DNA from: SCUN01 sp964343975
GTDB taxonomy: Bacteria; Acidobacteriota; Vicinamibacteria; Vicinamibacterales; SCN-69-37
Direction of reading: 5' to 3'
Assembly (NCBI GenBank): GCA_964343975.1
Contig: CAYFLU010000147.1
Span: forward strand, 1-8,336
Length of the DNA stretch: 8,336 nt
In this document: piece after piece, positions 1-7,275 of the stretch
Numbering within the stretch: the first letter of the stretch is position 1
How the letters are laid out: each line of letters begins with the position of its first letter
The notes under the pieces: model-generated
The model's database searches: none
Told to the model about the DNA's origin: nothing
The model's input: the letters and a program-made list of their open reading frames with translations, nothing else
Program-made: the position numbers and the translations under genes

Positions 1-1452
1 GTCATCGCCGCGCAGTCGATCGGCGAACCGGGCACGCAGCTGACGATGCGCACGTTCCACATCGGCGGCACGGCCTCGCGCGTTCAGGATCAGTCGACGC
101 TCGAAGCGCGCCACAAGGGCACCGTCAAGTTCGACGGCCTCCAGTACGTCGAGGGCCGCGAGCAGAACGGCGTCAAGGCGCTGATCGTCATGAACCGCAG
201 CGGTTCGATCAACGTCGTCGACGACAAGGGCGTGGTGCGCGAGCGCTACTCGGTCGTCTACGGCGCGCACCTGCGCGTCAAGGACAGCCAGAAGGTGGAG
301 AAGGGCCAGGTCCTCGTCGAGTGGGATCCGTACACCTTCTCGATCCTCACCGAGCGCGGCGGCACGGTCCGCTTCAAGGACATCATCGACAAGGTCACGG
401 TGCACGAGGACGTCGACGAAGTCACGGGCCTGTCGCGTTTGATCATCGTCGACTCGCCGGATGAGAAGAAGCAGCCGGCGATCGAGATCCTCAACAAGGA
501 CGGGCTGGTGCTGCACAAGTACCACATGCCGTCGAACGCCCACTTGATGATCTCGAACGGTCAGGAAGTGGCCAACGGCGACGTGCTCGCGAAGATCCCG
601 CGCGAAACGACGAAGACGAAGGACATCACGGGCGGTCTGCCGCGCGTCGTCGAGTTGTTCGAAGCGCGCAAGCCGCGCGAGACGGCCATCATCTCGGAGA
701 TCGACGGCGTCGTGCGTCATGGCGGCGTCGTGAAGGGCACCCGCAAGCTGCTCGTGGTGCCGGACGAGGGTGGCGAGCCGCGTGAATACTCACTGCCGCG
801 TGGCGTGCACGTGAACGTTCAGGAAGGCGACCGCGTCCGCGCGGGTGAGCCGCTCATGGACGGTCCGCGCAATCCGCACGACATCCTCGCCGTGCTCGGC
901 GAGCGCGAGCTGCAGAGCTACCTGGTCAACGAAATCCAGGAGGTCTACCGCCTCCAGGGCGTCGGCATCAACGACAAGCACATCGAAGTGATCGTGCGTC
1001 AGATGATGCGGTGGGTGAAGGTCGAGGAAGTGGGCGATACGGAATTCCTGATCGACGAACAGGTCGACAAGTTCCGGTTCCAGGAAGAGAACGAGCGCGT
1101 GCTGGCCAACAGCGGCATGCCGGCGAAGGGCCGGCCGCTGCTCCTCGGCATCACGAAGGCGTCGCTCTCGACCGATTCGTTCATCTCGGCCGCGTCGTTC
1201 CAGGAAACCACGCGCGTGCTCACCGAGGCGTCCATCTCCGGCAAGGTCGACTTCCTGCGCGGCCTGAAGGAGAACGTCACGATGGGCCGCCTGATTCCGG
1301 CCGGCACCGGCTTCGACTACTACCGCCACGTCACGATCCCGGCGGACGAGCCGCCGCCGCCTCCGCCGCCGTCGCCTGAAGAGCTCGAACTTCAGCGCGA
1401 AATGGATGACTACGCCGATGCCGACTTCGGCTTCGGTCGTGACGACGAATAG
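1..1452 (+). CDS. rpoC: DNA-directed RNA polymerase beta' subunit, C-terminal part (5'-truncated by window edge)
   Basis: This is the C-terminal third of the RNA polymerase beta' subunit, part of the catalytic core that makes RNA. The frame is open from base 1, giving 483 visible residues; the Met at base 46 is internal. The first residues, through QLTMRTFHIGG, are the first helix of the trigger loop, with the Gln, Met, Arg and His that contact incoming NTP. Visible residues from about 27 to 205 match the SI3-type insertion found in E. coli beta' (sandwich-barrel hybrid fold). The second trigger-loop helix follows at about 207-225 (KDITGGLPRVVELFEARKP). NDKHIEVIVRQM and then GITKASLSTDSF...RLIPAGTG (about 383-437) are near-invariant C-terminal blocks. 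The tail is species-specific: seven consecutive prolines (451-457), then an acidic end. The stop is TAG. The gene is intact as far as visible. The rpoB partner should lie upstream, outside the window. Confidence 0.98.
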   Translation, partial: VIAAQSIGEPGTQLTMRTFHIGGTASRVQDQSTLEARHKGTVKFDGLQYVEGREQNGVKALIVMNRSGSINVVDDKGVVRERYSVVYGAHLRVKDSQKVEKGQVLVEWDPYTFSILTERGGTVRFKDIIDKVTVHEDVDEVTGLSRLIIVDSPDEKKQPAIEILNKDGLVLHKYHMPSNAHLMISNGQEVANGDVLAKIPRETTKTKDITGGLPRVVELFEARKPRETAIISEIDGVVRHGGVVKGTRKLLVVPDEGGEPREYSLPRGVHVNVQEGDRVRAGEPLMDGPRNPHDILAVLGERELQSYLVNEIQEVYRLQGVGINDKHIEVIVRQMMRWVKVEEVGDTEFLIDEQVDKFRFQEENERVLANSGMPAKGRPLLLGITKASLSTDSFISAASFQETTRVLTEASISGKVDFLRGLKENVTMGRLIPAGTGFDYYRHVTIPADEPPPPPPPSPEELELQREMDDYADADFGFGRDDE

Positions 1453-1476
1453 CCGCGAGTAACGCCAAGACATGCC

Positions 1477-1523
1477 AGCCGTGACGCTCTGAGAGATCCT
1501 CACAGAGCGTCACGGCTGTTTTT
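1477..1523 (+). terminator. Intrinsic terminator of the rpoC transcript
   Basis: A perfect 15-bp inverted repeat has arms AGCCGTGACGCTCTG (1477-1491) and CAGAGCGTCACGGCT (1503-1517) around an 11-base loop. It is followed by G and five T (1519-1523). It starts 24 bases after the rpoC stop, as expected for a Rho-independent terminator ending the rpoBC unit. The T-tract overlaps the TTG start proposed for the next gene. That gene must therefore depend on read-through or on a promoter I cannot identify. Confidence 0.93.
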
Positions 1524-2376
1524 GGCTCACACTGTGTCTACCGACTCCGACGCCCCGCGCCCCGCCGGTCCCCGCGTGTGCCCGCACTGCGGGCTGCTCG
1601 TGCCCGGCGATCACTCCAGCTGCGAGTGTGGCTACGTGTTCGCCACGAGCGCGCAGCTGGCCGGATCCGCCGTCTCACGCCTCCATGACGCCGCCGATCT
1701 CTTCTCGGCGCGCGAGGCCCTCGCCATCGCCTTTCGGGGCCTCCAGGAAATGCGGGGCGGTCTCGTGCGGTGGCTGGCGCTCGTCGGTGTTCTGCAGCTT
1801 CTGCCCCTGACCCTCGCCAATCCCAAACCGACAACGGGGAAGGATCTGGCGGTGCTGTTGGTCACCGGCATCCTCTCGTCGTGGGTCAGCTACGGCATGG
1901 CGCGCACGGCGCTCGCCGCTCTGCGCGGGGAGGGGATCGATTTCCGCCGCGCCCTGCTCCCGCCCGGCACGTTCCTTCGGATCCTGATGACGCTGATGAT
2001 CACGGTGCTCCCGGTGTTCATCGGCCTCTTGTTCTTCCTCGCGCCCGGTATCTACCTGATGCTGACGTGGTCGCAGGTCGGCTTCCTGATCATGGACGGG
2101 CGGGCCAATCACGTTGACGCGCTGCGGGCGAGCGAGCAGCTCACGCGCGACCGCCGGTTCGAGATCCTGATGGCGATGGGCGTGCCGATCCTGTTGCAGT
2201 TCCTGGCGCAACTCGTTCAGGCCGCCGTGCCGACGGGGGGCACGGTGCTATCGCCGGGGTTCCTGGTGTTTCTCGTGGCGACGGTGTGGCAGATGCTGCT
2301 CGTGACCTACGGGACGTGGGTGAGCGCGGTCGTGTATCAGATGCTGCTGAATCAGCGTCGCGACCCCCGGATCTGA
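1522..2376 (+). CDS. Zinc-ribbon polytopic membrane protein of unknown function
   Basis: The product is up to 284 residues. The N-terminus has a small zinc-ribbon-like knuckle with cysteines at 20, 23, 34 and 36 (CPHCG then CECGY). A soluble linker runs to about residue 75. Hydrophobic segments follow at roughly 81-100, 108-130, 152-183 (probably two passes around LAPGIYLMLTW), 214-235 and 243-275, giving five or six membrane passes. The stretch PGIYLMLTWSQVGFLIMDG, then ALRASEQLTRDRR, resembles the core of the YciC/DUF975/glycerophosphodiesterase-membrane-domain type of protein. These are membrane proteins of poorly known role. The start is uncertain: TTG at 1522 lies in the upstream terminator's T-tract, and GTG at 1534 is an equally good alternative four codons later. 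Neither has a recognisable Shine-Dalgarno sequence. The GTG would still keep all four cysteines. The frame is certain, the family assignment moderate, the function unknown. Confidence 0.8.
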   Translation: MAHTVSTDSDAPRPAGPRVCPHCGLLVPGDHSSCECGYVFATSAQLAGSAVSRLHDAADLFSAREALAIAFRGLQEMRGGLVRWLALVGVLQLLPLTLANPKPTTGKDLAVLLVTGILSSWVSYGMARTALAALRGEGIDFRRALLPPGTFLRILMTLMITVLPVFIGLLFFLAPGIYLMLTWSQVGFLIMDGRANHVDALRASEQLTRDRRFEILMAMGVPILLQFLAQLVQAAVPTGGTVLSPGFLVFLVATVWQMLLVTYGTWVSAVVYQMLLNQRRDPRI

Positions 2377-2435
2377 CGCCGGAAGCCCGCGCGCGACGGT
2401 AAACAGGCGGGGCGGTTTGATAGTATGCCGCCACA
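2377..2435. other. Short intergenic gap between zinc-ribbon and synthase genes
   Basis: These 59 bases hold the -10-like element described separately and no hairpin that looks like a terminator. The zinc-ribbon gene may therefore be transcribed through into the synthase gene as well. Confidence 0.5.
2418..2426 (+). promoter_or_regulatory. Candidate extended -10 promoter element for the fused synthase gene
   Basis: TGATAGTAT has the extended -10 layout TGN plus TAnnAT, with TAGTAT matching four of six TATAAT positions. It ends nine bases before the ATG at 2436. Transcription from it would start about two or three bases before the ATG, giving an essentially leaderless mRNA. This agrees with the absence of a Shine-Dalgarno sequence before that ATG. 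I see no convincing -35 box. This is inference from a short motif. Confidence 0.4.
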
Positions 2436-4892
2436 ATGACTAAGACGGATACCGCCGCAACGCCCGGGTCGCTTGCCGCTCAGCGCGCGCTGCCCGTGCT
2501 GTTGTTCCTCTTCATCGGGAGCGGCTGCGCCGCCCTCATCTACGAAATCGTCTGGTTCCAGCTCCTGCAGCTGGTGATCGGCTCTTCGGCCATCTCGCTC
2601 GGCGTGCTTCTCGGCACCTTCATGGGCGGCATGTGCCTCGGCAGCTTGCTCCTGCCGCGCTTCGTCAGTGCGAAGGAGCATCCGCTGAAGGTATACGCCT
2701 ACCTCGAGCTCGGGATCGCCGTGTGCGGCCTGTTCGTGCTGTTTGGCGCGCCGCTCATCGGCGGCTGGTATGACGCGCTCGGCCTGACGGGCATGGTCGG
2801 CATCTTCGGCCGCGGCATCGTCGCCGGGATCTGCCTGCTGCCGCCGACGCTGCTGATGGGCGCCACGCTGCCCGCGATGTCGCGCTGGGTCGAGACGACG
2901 CCGGAGGGCGTGTCGTGGCTCGGGTACTTCTACGGCGGCAACATCGCTGGTGCCGTGGCGGGCAGCTTGCTCGCCGGCTTCTACCTGCTCCGCGTGTTCG
3001 ACATGACCACGGCGACCTTCGCCGCGATCGGGCTGAACATCCTCGTGGCGGCGGTGGGGCTGATGCTCGCGAGCCGCACGCCGCACGAAGGCGCTGCGTC
3101 ATCGGCCGATGCGTCCAAGCCGACGCCGGGAGCCAACAGCATCTACATCGCGATCGCGCTGTCGGGTCTCACGGCCCTGTCGTCGGAAGTGCTGTGGACC
3201 CGGGTGCTGTCGCTGCAGTTCGGCGCCACGACCTACACCTTCTCGCTGATTCTGGCCGTGTTCCTCTGCGGTCTCGGCATCGGCAGCACGATCGGCGCAT
3301 CGCTCGCCAAGAGCGTGGCTCGACCGCGCGTGGCGCTCGGCTGGTGTCAGATGTTGCTCGACGCCGCGATGTTCTGGGCGGCGTATCAGACGAGCGAGTC
3401 GCTCCCGTTCTGGCCGATCAACCCGTCGATTGCGTCGGATCCGAGCTTCACCTTCCAGCTCGACCTCGTGCGCTGCTTCTACGTCGTCCTGCCGGGCGCC
3501 ATCCTGTGGGGCGCGAGCTTCCCGCTGGCGCTGGCCGCGGTCGTCTCGAAGGGGCAGGACCCGGCGACGCTCGTCGGTCGCGTGTATGCCGCGAACACGG
3601 TGGGCGGCATCGTGGGGTCGCTGCTCGCCAGCTTGCTGCTCGTGTGGTGGATCGGTTCGCAGCACGCGCAGCAGATCCTCATGGGGATTTCGCTGGTCGG
3701 CGGCCTGATGCTCCTGGCGCCGGCGGTCAGTGAAGCCGACGACAAGAAGTCGGGCTTCGCGTTCGGCCCGGCCATCCTGCTCGTGATCGCCACGGGCGTC
3801 GGCGGCTTGCTCGTGCGCAACTTGCCGGCGATCCCGCCGATCCTCGTCGCCTACGGCCGCTACGCGGCCACTTGGCTCGGGCAGAACGAGATCGTCTACA
3901 TGGGCGAAGGCCTGCAGGCGTCGGTCGCCGTGTCGCGCACGCCGAACGGCGTCCTGAACTACCACAACGCCGGCAAGGTGCAGGCGTCGAGCGAGCCGCA
4001 GGACATGCGCTTGCAGCGCATGCTCGGTCACCTCACCACGCTCATCCCCGACAACCCGAAGAAGGTCGTCGTCATCGGCTGCGGCGCGGGCGTCACGGCC
4101 GGCGCGGTGTCGATCAGCCCCTACGTCACCGACCAGACGATCGCCGAAATCGAGCCGCTCGTGCCTGCGAGCGTGTCGAAGTACTTCGGTGAACACAACT
4201 ACAACGTCGTCACCAATCCGAAGGTGAAGGTGCATATCGACGACGCGCGGCACTACCTGCTCACGACGAAGGAGAAGTTCGACGGCATCACGTCGGATCC
4301 GCTCGATCCGTGGGTGAAGGGCGCCGCCACGCTGTACACGAAGGAATTCTTTGAAGTCGCCAAGGCGCATCTCAACCCGGGCGGCGTGGTGACGCTCTTC
4401 GTGCAGCTCTACGAGAGCAGCGAAGCCGCCGTGAAGAGCGAGATCGGCACGTTCCTCGAAGCGTTCCCGAACGGCATGGTCTTCGGCAACACGCAGAACG
4501 GCCGCGGCTACGACCTCGTGCTGGTCGGCCAGGTGGAGCCGACGAAGATCGACGTCGACAAGATGCAGGAGAAGCTGATGCGGCCCGAGATGGCGCCGGT
4601 GCTGCAGTCGCTGCGCGAAGTCGGCTTCAACGACGCGATCGAGTTGTTCTCGACGTTCGCGGGTCAGCGGCCGGACCTGGCCAACTGGCTGCGCGACGTG
4701 CAGATCAACACGGACCGCAACCTGAAGCTCCAGTACCTCGCGGGCCTCGGCCTCAATCTCTACCAGAGCGACCGCATCTACGCGAACATGCTCCAGTTCC
4801 CGTATCGCTTCCCGAGCAACGTCTTCACCGGCTCGGAAGAGACGATGCAGAAGCTCGCGATGGGGATTCAGCGCGCGCAGGGTCGTCAGTAA
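2436..4892 (+). CDS. Membrane transporter-like protein fused to a spermidine-synthase-like domain
   Basis: The 818-residue protein has two parts. Residues about 17-460 form a polytopic membrane domain of 12 or 13 segments, built from two related halves (about 29-210 and 243-427). Residues about 483-700 form a spermidine-synthase-like Rossmann domain. It has the nucleotide-binding glycine loop VVVIGCGAG (544-552), an acidic pair after strand 2 (E571, E573), DDAR (602-605) and SDPLDPW (620-626). D621 and D624 align plausibly with the catalytic-loop aspartates of aminopropyltransferases. TLYTKEFF and LNPGGVV also fit the family. About 118 C-terminal residues are not assigned. Two usual motifs differ: GCGAG replaces GGGDG, and LQR (526-528) stands where YHE or YQE is expected. 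Aminopropyl transfer to putrescine is therefore uncertain, and the substrate may differ. The ATG has no Shine-Dalgarno sequence but has a nearby -10-like element. Fused proteins of this architecture are common as 'fused MFS/spermidine synthase'; their role is largely unknown. Confidence 0.9.
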   Translation: MTKTDTAATPGSLAAQRALPVLLFLFIGSGCAALIYEIVWFQLLQLVIGSSAISLGVLLGTFMGGMCLGSLLLPRFVSAKEHPLKVYAYLELGIAVCGLFVLFGAPLIGGWYDALGLTGMVGIFGRGIVAGICLLPPTLLMGATLPAMSRWVETTPEGVSWLGYFYGGNIAGAVAGSLLAGFYLLRVFDMTTATFAAIGLNILVAAVGLMLASRTPHEGAASSADASKPTPGANSIYIAIALSGLTALSSEVLWTRVLSLQFGATTYTFSLILAVFLCGLGIGSTIGASLAKSVARPRVALGWCQMLLDAAMFWAAYQTSESLPFWPINPSIASDPSFTFQLDLVRCFYVVLPGAILWGASFPLALAAVVSKGQDPATLVGRVYAANTVGGIVGSLLASLLLVWWIGSQHAQQILMGISLVGGLMLLAPAVSEADDKKSGFAFGPAILLVIATGVGGLLVRNLPAIPPILVAYGRYAATWLGQNEIVYMGEGLQASVAVSRTPNGVLNYHNAGKVQASSEPQDMRLQRMLGHLTTLIPDNPKKVVVIGCGAGVTAGAVSISPYVTDQTIAEIEPLVPASVSKYFGEHNYNVVTNPKVKVHIDDARHYLLTTKEKFDGITSDPLDPWVKGAATLYTKEFFEVAKAHLNPGGVVTLFVQLYESSEAAVKSEIGTFLEAFPNGMVFGNTQNGRGYDLVLVGQVEPTKIDVDKMQEKLMRPEMAPVLQSLREVGFNDAIELFSTFAGQRPDLANWLRDVQINTDRNLKLQYLAGLGLNLYQSDRIYANMLQFPYRFPSNVFTGSEETMQKLAMGIQRAQGRQ

Positions 4893-4932
4893 CCGACGCG
4901 CTGCTGACGGCGCAGTCGCAGCGGAACATCAC

Positions 4933-4974
4933 ACGCCCCCGATCGGCTTGGCCGGTCGGGGGCGTTTCTCTTTT
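4933..4974 (+). terminator. Intrinsic terminator after the fused synthase gene
   Basis: A 14-bp stem pairs ACGCCCCCGATCGG (4933-4946) with CCGGTCGGGGGCGT (4952-4965). It has a single T-G wobble and a five-base loop. The run TTTCTCTTTT follows (4965-4974). It lies 40 bases after the plus-strand stop and just short of the convergent minus-strand gene's stop at 4980. Read from the minus strand, the hairpin is followed by GTGATGTT, which is not a T-tract, so it should act mainly on plus-strand transcripts. Confidence 0.92.
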
Positions 4975-4979
4975 GCGGA

Positions 4980-7268
4980 TCAGTGGTCGTTACGCCGGCC
5001 CAGTGCGCGGACCAAGGCGATCGACCAGTCGGGGTTGTTGTCGCGCCAGATGTTGGTCAGGCGGAGCGCCGAGGTCACGACGGGCGCGGGCAGGGGAATG
5101 CGAATGGGGATGTCTTTCGCGGTCAGCGCGGCACGCAGCGCGAGTCCGGCCACCGATCCGCGCCAGACAGGCGTCACGCGATCACCCGCAACGGTGGAGA
5201 TCTCGAGATCGCGCGGGTAGTTCCCGGTCCACGGCCCGAGCGACAGTTCCAGTTCACTGACCGTGACCGGCTGGCCGAATTCGAGATCGACTTGATCATT
5301 GGTGCCCGGCTTCCGCTCGCTGTGCCAGCCCACCTGTGGGTTGCGATCGAGCATCAACGCCGCCGCGTCAGCGCGCGAACTAGTGCGGACGCGACGGATC
5401 TCGAGCTCATCAAGTCCCGCGGAAACCGGCGCAGCCGGCACGGACGGCAGCAGGAACCAGTCGCCGCCGCTGTCACTGCCCAGCGCGGCGGCGCTCGGGA
5501 GCGCGGCCACCAGCGCCTTCAGGCGGCCGCCTGCATCTTCGGCGCGGTGGATGTAGGTCGCGATGGGGCTGTAGGCGCGAAGCGCCTCCAGCACGCCGCC
5601 ATCGGCGTCTTCGAGGCCGAGCCGGAGTACGTGGTAGTGCGCAGGAATGTAGCCCCCGAAGCCGTTCACGAGCGGCATCCCGTGTCGCATCGCGTTGAGC
5701 AGGGCCCGCGTGTTCGGCGCGAAGTCGTCGTCCACCGGCAGCTCCAGCACGGCCGCGCCTGCGGCTCGCGCCTGGGCGGGGACCACTGGTGACGCCGGCA
5801 GCAGCGCGACCGGTAGCGCAGGCACCCAGCCCTCTGCGAGCAGAGCCACACTCACGATCCAGGCGGCGCGATGACGCGCCGGGAACAGCTTGGCGTAGGC
5901 GAGGGCCAGGGCGGGTGCCAGCGCGACGATCATCAGTTGGCCGAAGCGGGCAGGCACGCGCACCGAGTCGAGGCCGGGCAACTGCATGAGCCACCAGTAG
6001 GGCGCGCGATACAGCAGATCGCGGCCCCAGGCCTTTGGTTCGGGGCCGAGCGCGAGCAGGAACATCACCACGCCAGCCAGCGCGTAGAACACGAGCGGAG
6101 ACCGTGTGGCCCAGGCGCGTCGCATGGCTGTGCTGCGGGCCAGGGCGATGCCCCCCAGCACGAGCGCAATCGACAGCACGCGGTTCGCGCGCTTGGCATT
6201 GACCGCGAGCGCGCCCACGTCGATCTTCGCGCCGCCCGTGAGGAGGATGGCCAGACCGGTCAGGGCGAGGACGATGGCCGCAGCGGCGAGCCATCGATTT
6301 CCGCGCGCAGGGACCGCCGTTGTTGCCGGCGTTCGTGTGGACCGCCAGGCGACGATGAGGCCAATGAGTGTGACGATCACGATCGCGAGGCCGGGATAGA
6401 GCTCGCCCTCGGGTTTGGGAGCGAGGGTCCAATGTGACGACAGCCAGGCCCGTGGCGAGCCAGCCAGAAGGGCGGAGAAGTCGGCGCTGAACTGCCGGAT
6501 CTCATTGATCCCGCGCGAGAGGCCCAGCGCGGCTTGCCGGATCTGGTAGCCGTAGAGCAGGGGCAGCCAGGGCAGCGAGCCGACCGCGAGGGCGGCGGTC
6601 AGGGAGAACGCGGCGCGGCGGTCGCGCACGAACCAGAGCATCCACAGCCCCATCAGCGCCGGGAAGTAGGCGAGGTAGTAGCCGTTCGTCAAGCCATTGA
6701 TACACCAGAAGATGGCGAGATACACGAGCGGCCGTTTTGTGCGCTGGCCTAAGAAATCGTGGGCGGAGGCCAAGGCGAATGGCATCCAGCAGGAGAAGAG
6801 CACCTGCAGATGCGAGAGCTGGCCGAGTCGATACGGCGCGAACGCGAAGGCCAGGGCCGCGAGGAAGGCGGCATCGGTGCGCGGCGTCAGCCGGCTCACG
6901 AGGCGCCAGGCGCCCCACGCCGCCAGCGGCGTCGACAGGAGGAACGCGACGTTGTGCGCGGTGACGGGGCTTGCGCCAAGCCACTGCAGCGGCGTGGTGA
7001 GTGGCGCGAGTCCGAGCAGCGACTCCGACAGCGCCATCGCGCCGGGCATGGGCACGAACATCGGCGCATTCCACCAGGCGGTCGTGAGTGGCGTGACGTG
7101 GGCGTTCCACCAGATGAGCCACGTTTCGAGAACAGGATCGCCGAGGTCTGCCGGGAGGGCCGCGGAGAAATGCCGGAGCAGCGGCCACGCTGAGATGAGC
7201 GTGAGTCCGGCGATGAGCGCGAGGCTCCGCGTCAGTGGGGCACGAACGAGGGCGACGAGACGCGACAC
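4980..7268 (-). CDS. Large polytopic membrane protein (GT-C glycosyltransferase-like) with C-terminal discoidin-like domain
   Basis: The 762-residue protein begins with a membrane segment (about 15-30). It is followed by a polar loop with DLGDPVLETWLIWWN (41-55). An acidic first extracytoplasmic loop is typical of GT-C glycosyltransferases that use lipid-linked sugars, and D41, D44 and E48 are the candidate catalytic acids. About ten or more hydrophobic segments follow to about residue 490. VRVPARFG (437-443) is also typical of large bacterial membrane proteins of this sort. Residues about 500-615 look like a soluble domain. Residues about 620-757 resemble a discoidin (F5/8 type C) beta-sandwich, with DRNPQVGWHS, VDLEF, VSELEL and ALRLTNIW in order. 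The start is GTG at 7268, seven bases after the stop of the upstream hydrolase gene and with no Shine-Dalgarno sequence, which suggests translational coupling. Enzyme activity is inferred from architecture only; it could be a sugar or polysaccharide-handling protein of another kind. Confidence 0.85.
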   Translation of the reverse strand: MSRLVALVRAPLTRSLALIAGLTLISAWPLLRHFSAALPADLGDPVLETWLIWWNAHVTPLTTAWWNAPMFVPMPGAMALSESLLGLAPLTTPLQWLGASPVTAHNVAFLLSTPLAAWGAWRLVSRLTPRTDAAFLAALAFAFAPYRLGQLSHLQVLFSCWMPFALASAHDFLGQRTKRPLVYLAIFWCINGLTNGYYLAYFPALMGLWMLWFVRDRRAAFSLTAALAVGSLPWLPLLYGYQIRQAALGLSRGINEIRQFSADFSALLAGSPRAWLSSHWTLAPKPEGELYPGLAIVIVTLIGLIVAWRSTRTPATTAVPARGNRWLAAAAIVLALTGLAILLTGGAKIDVGALAVNAKRANRVLSIALVLGGIALARSTAMRRAWATRSPLVFYALAGVVMFLLALGPEPKAWGRDLLYRAPYWWLMQLPGLDSVRVPARFGQLMIVALAPALALAYAKLFPARHRAAWIVSVALLAEGWVPALPVALLPASPVVPAQARAAGAAVLELPVDDDFAPNTRALLNAMRHGMPLVNGFGGYIPAHYHVLRLGLEDADGGVLEALRAYSPIATYIHRAEDAGGRLKALVAALPSAAALGSDSGGDWFLLPSVPAAPVSAGLDELEIRRVRTSSRADAAALMLDRNPQVGWHSERKPGTNDQVDLEFGQPVTVSELELSLGPWTGNYPRDLEISTVAGDRVTPVWRGSVAGLALRAALTAKDIPIRIPLPAPVVTSALRLTNIWRDNNPDWSIALVRALGRRNDH

Positions 7269-7275
7269 GGACGAC

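Noticed and set aside
790..1503. 237-codon minus-strand open frame across the rpoC 3' end
   Set aside because: It overlaps highly conserved rpoC sequence, includes a poly-Arg run that is merely the complement of the proline tract, and runs through the terminator stem.
1450..1524. Possible read-through fusion of rpoC with the zinc-ribbon gene across the TAG stop
   Set aside because: The two frames are in phase with no other stop, but a 15-bp terminator lies between. The encoded linker is unremarkable and in-phase spacing occurs by chance one time in three.
3099..4370. 423-codon open frame on the minus strand opposite the fused synthase gene
   Set aside because: Its product is dominated by Arg, Asp, His and Glu with no domain pattern, the usual antisense shadow of a GC-rich gene. 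The plus-strand frame has clear membrane segments and motifs.
4933..4974. Bidirectional terminator serving both convergent genes
   Set aside because: Only the plus-strand side has a T-rich tail; the minus-strand side continues GTGATGTT, so any effect there would be weak.
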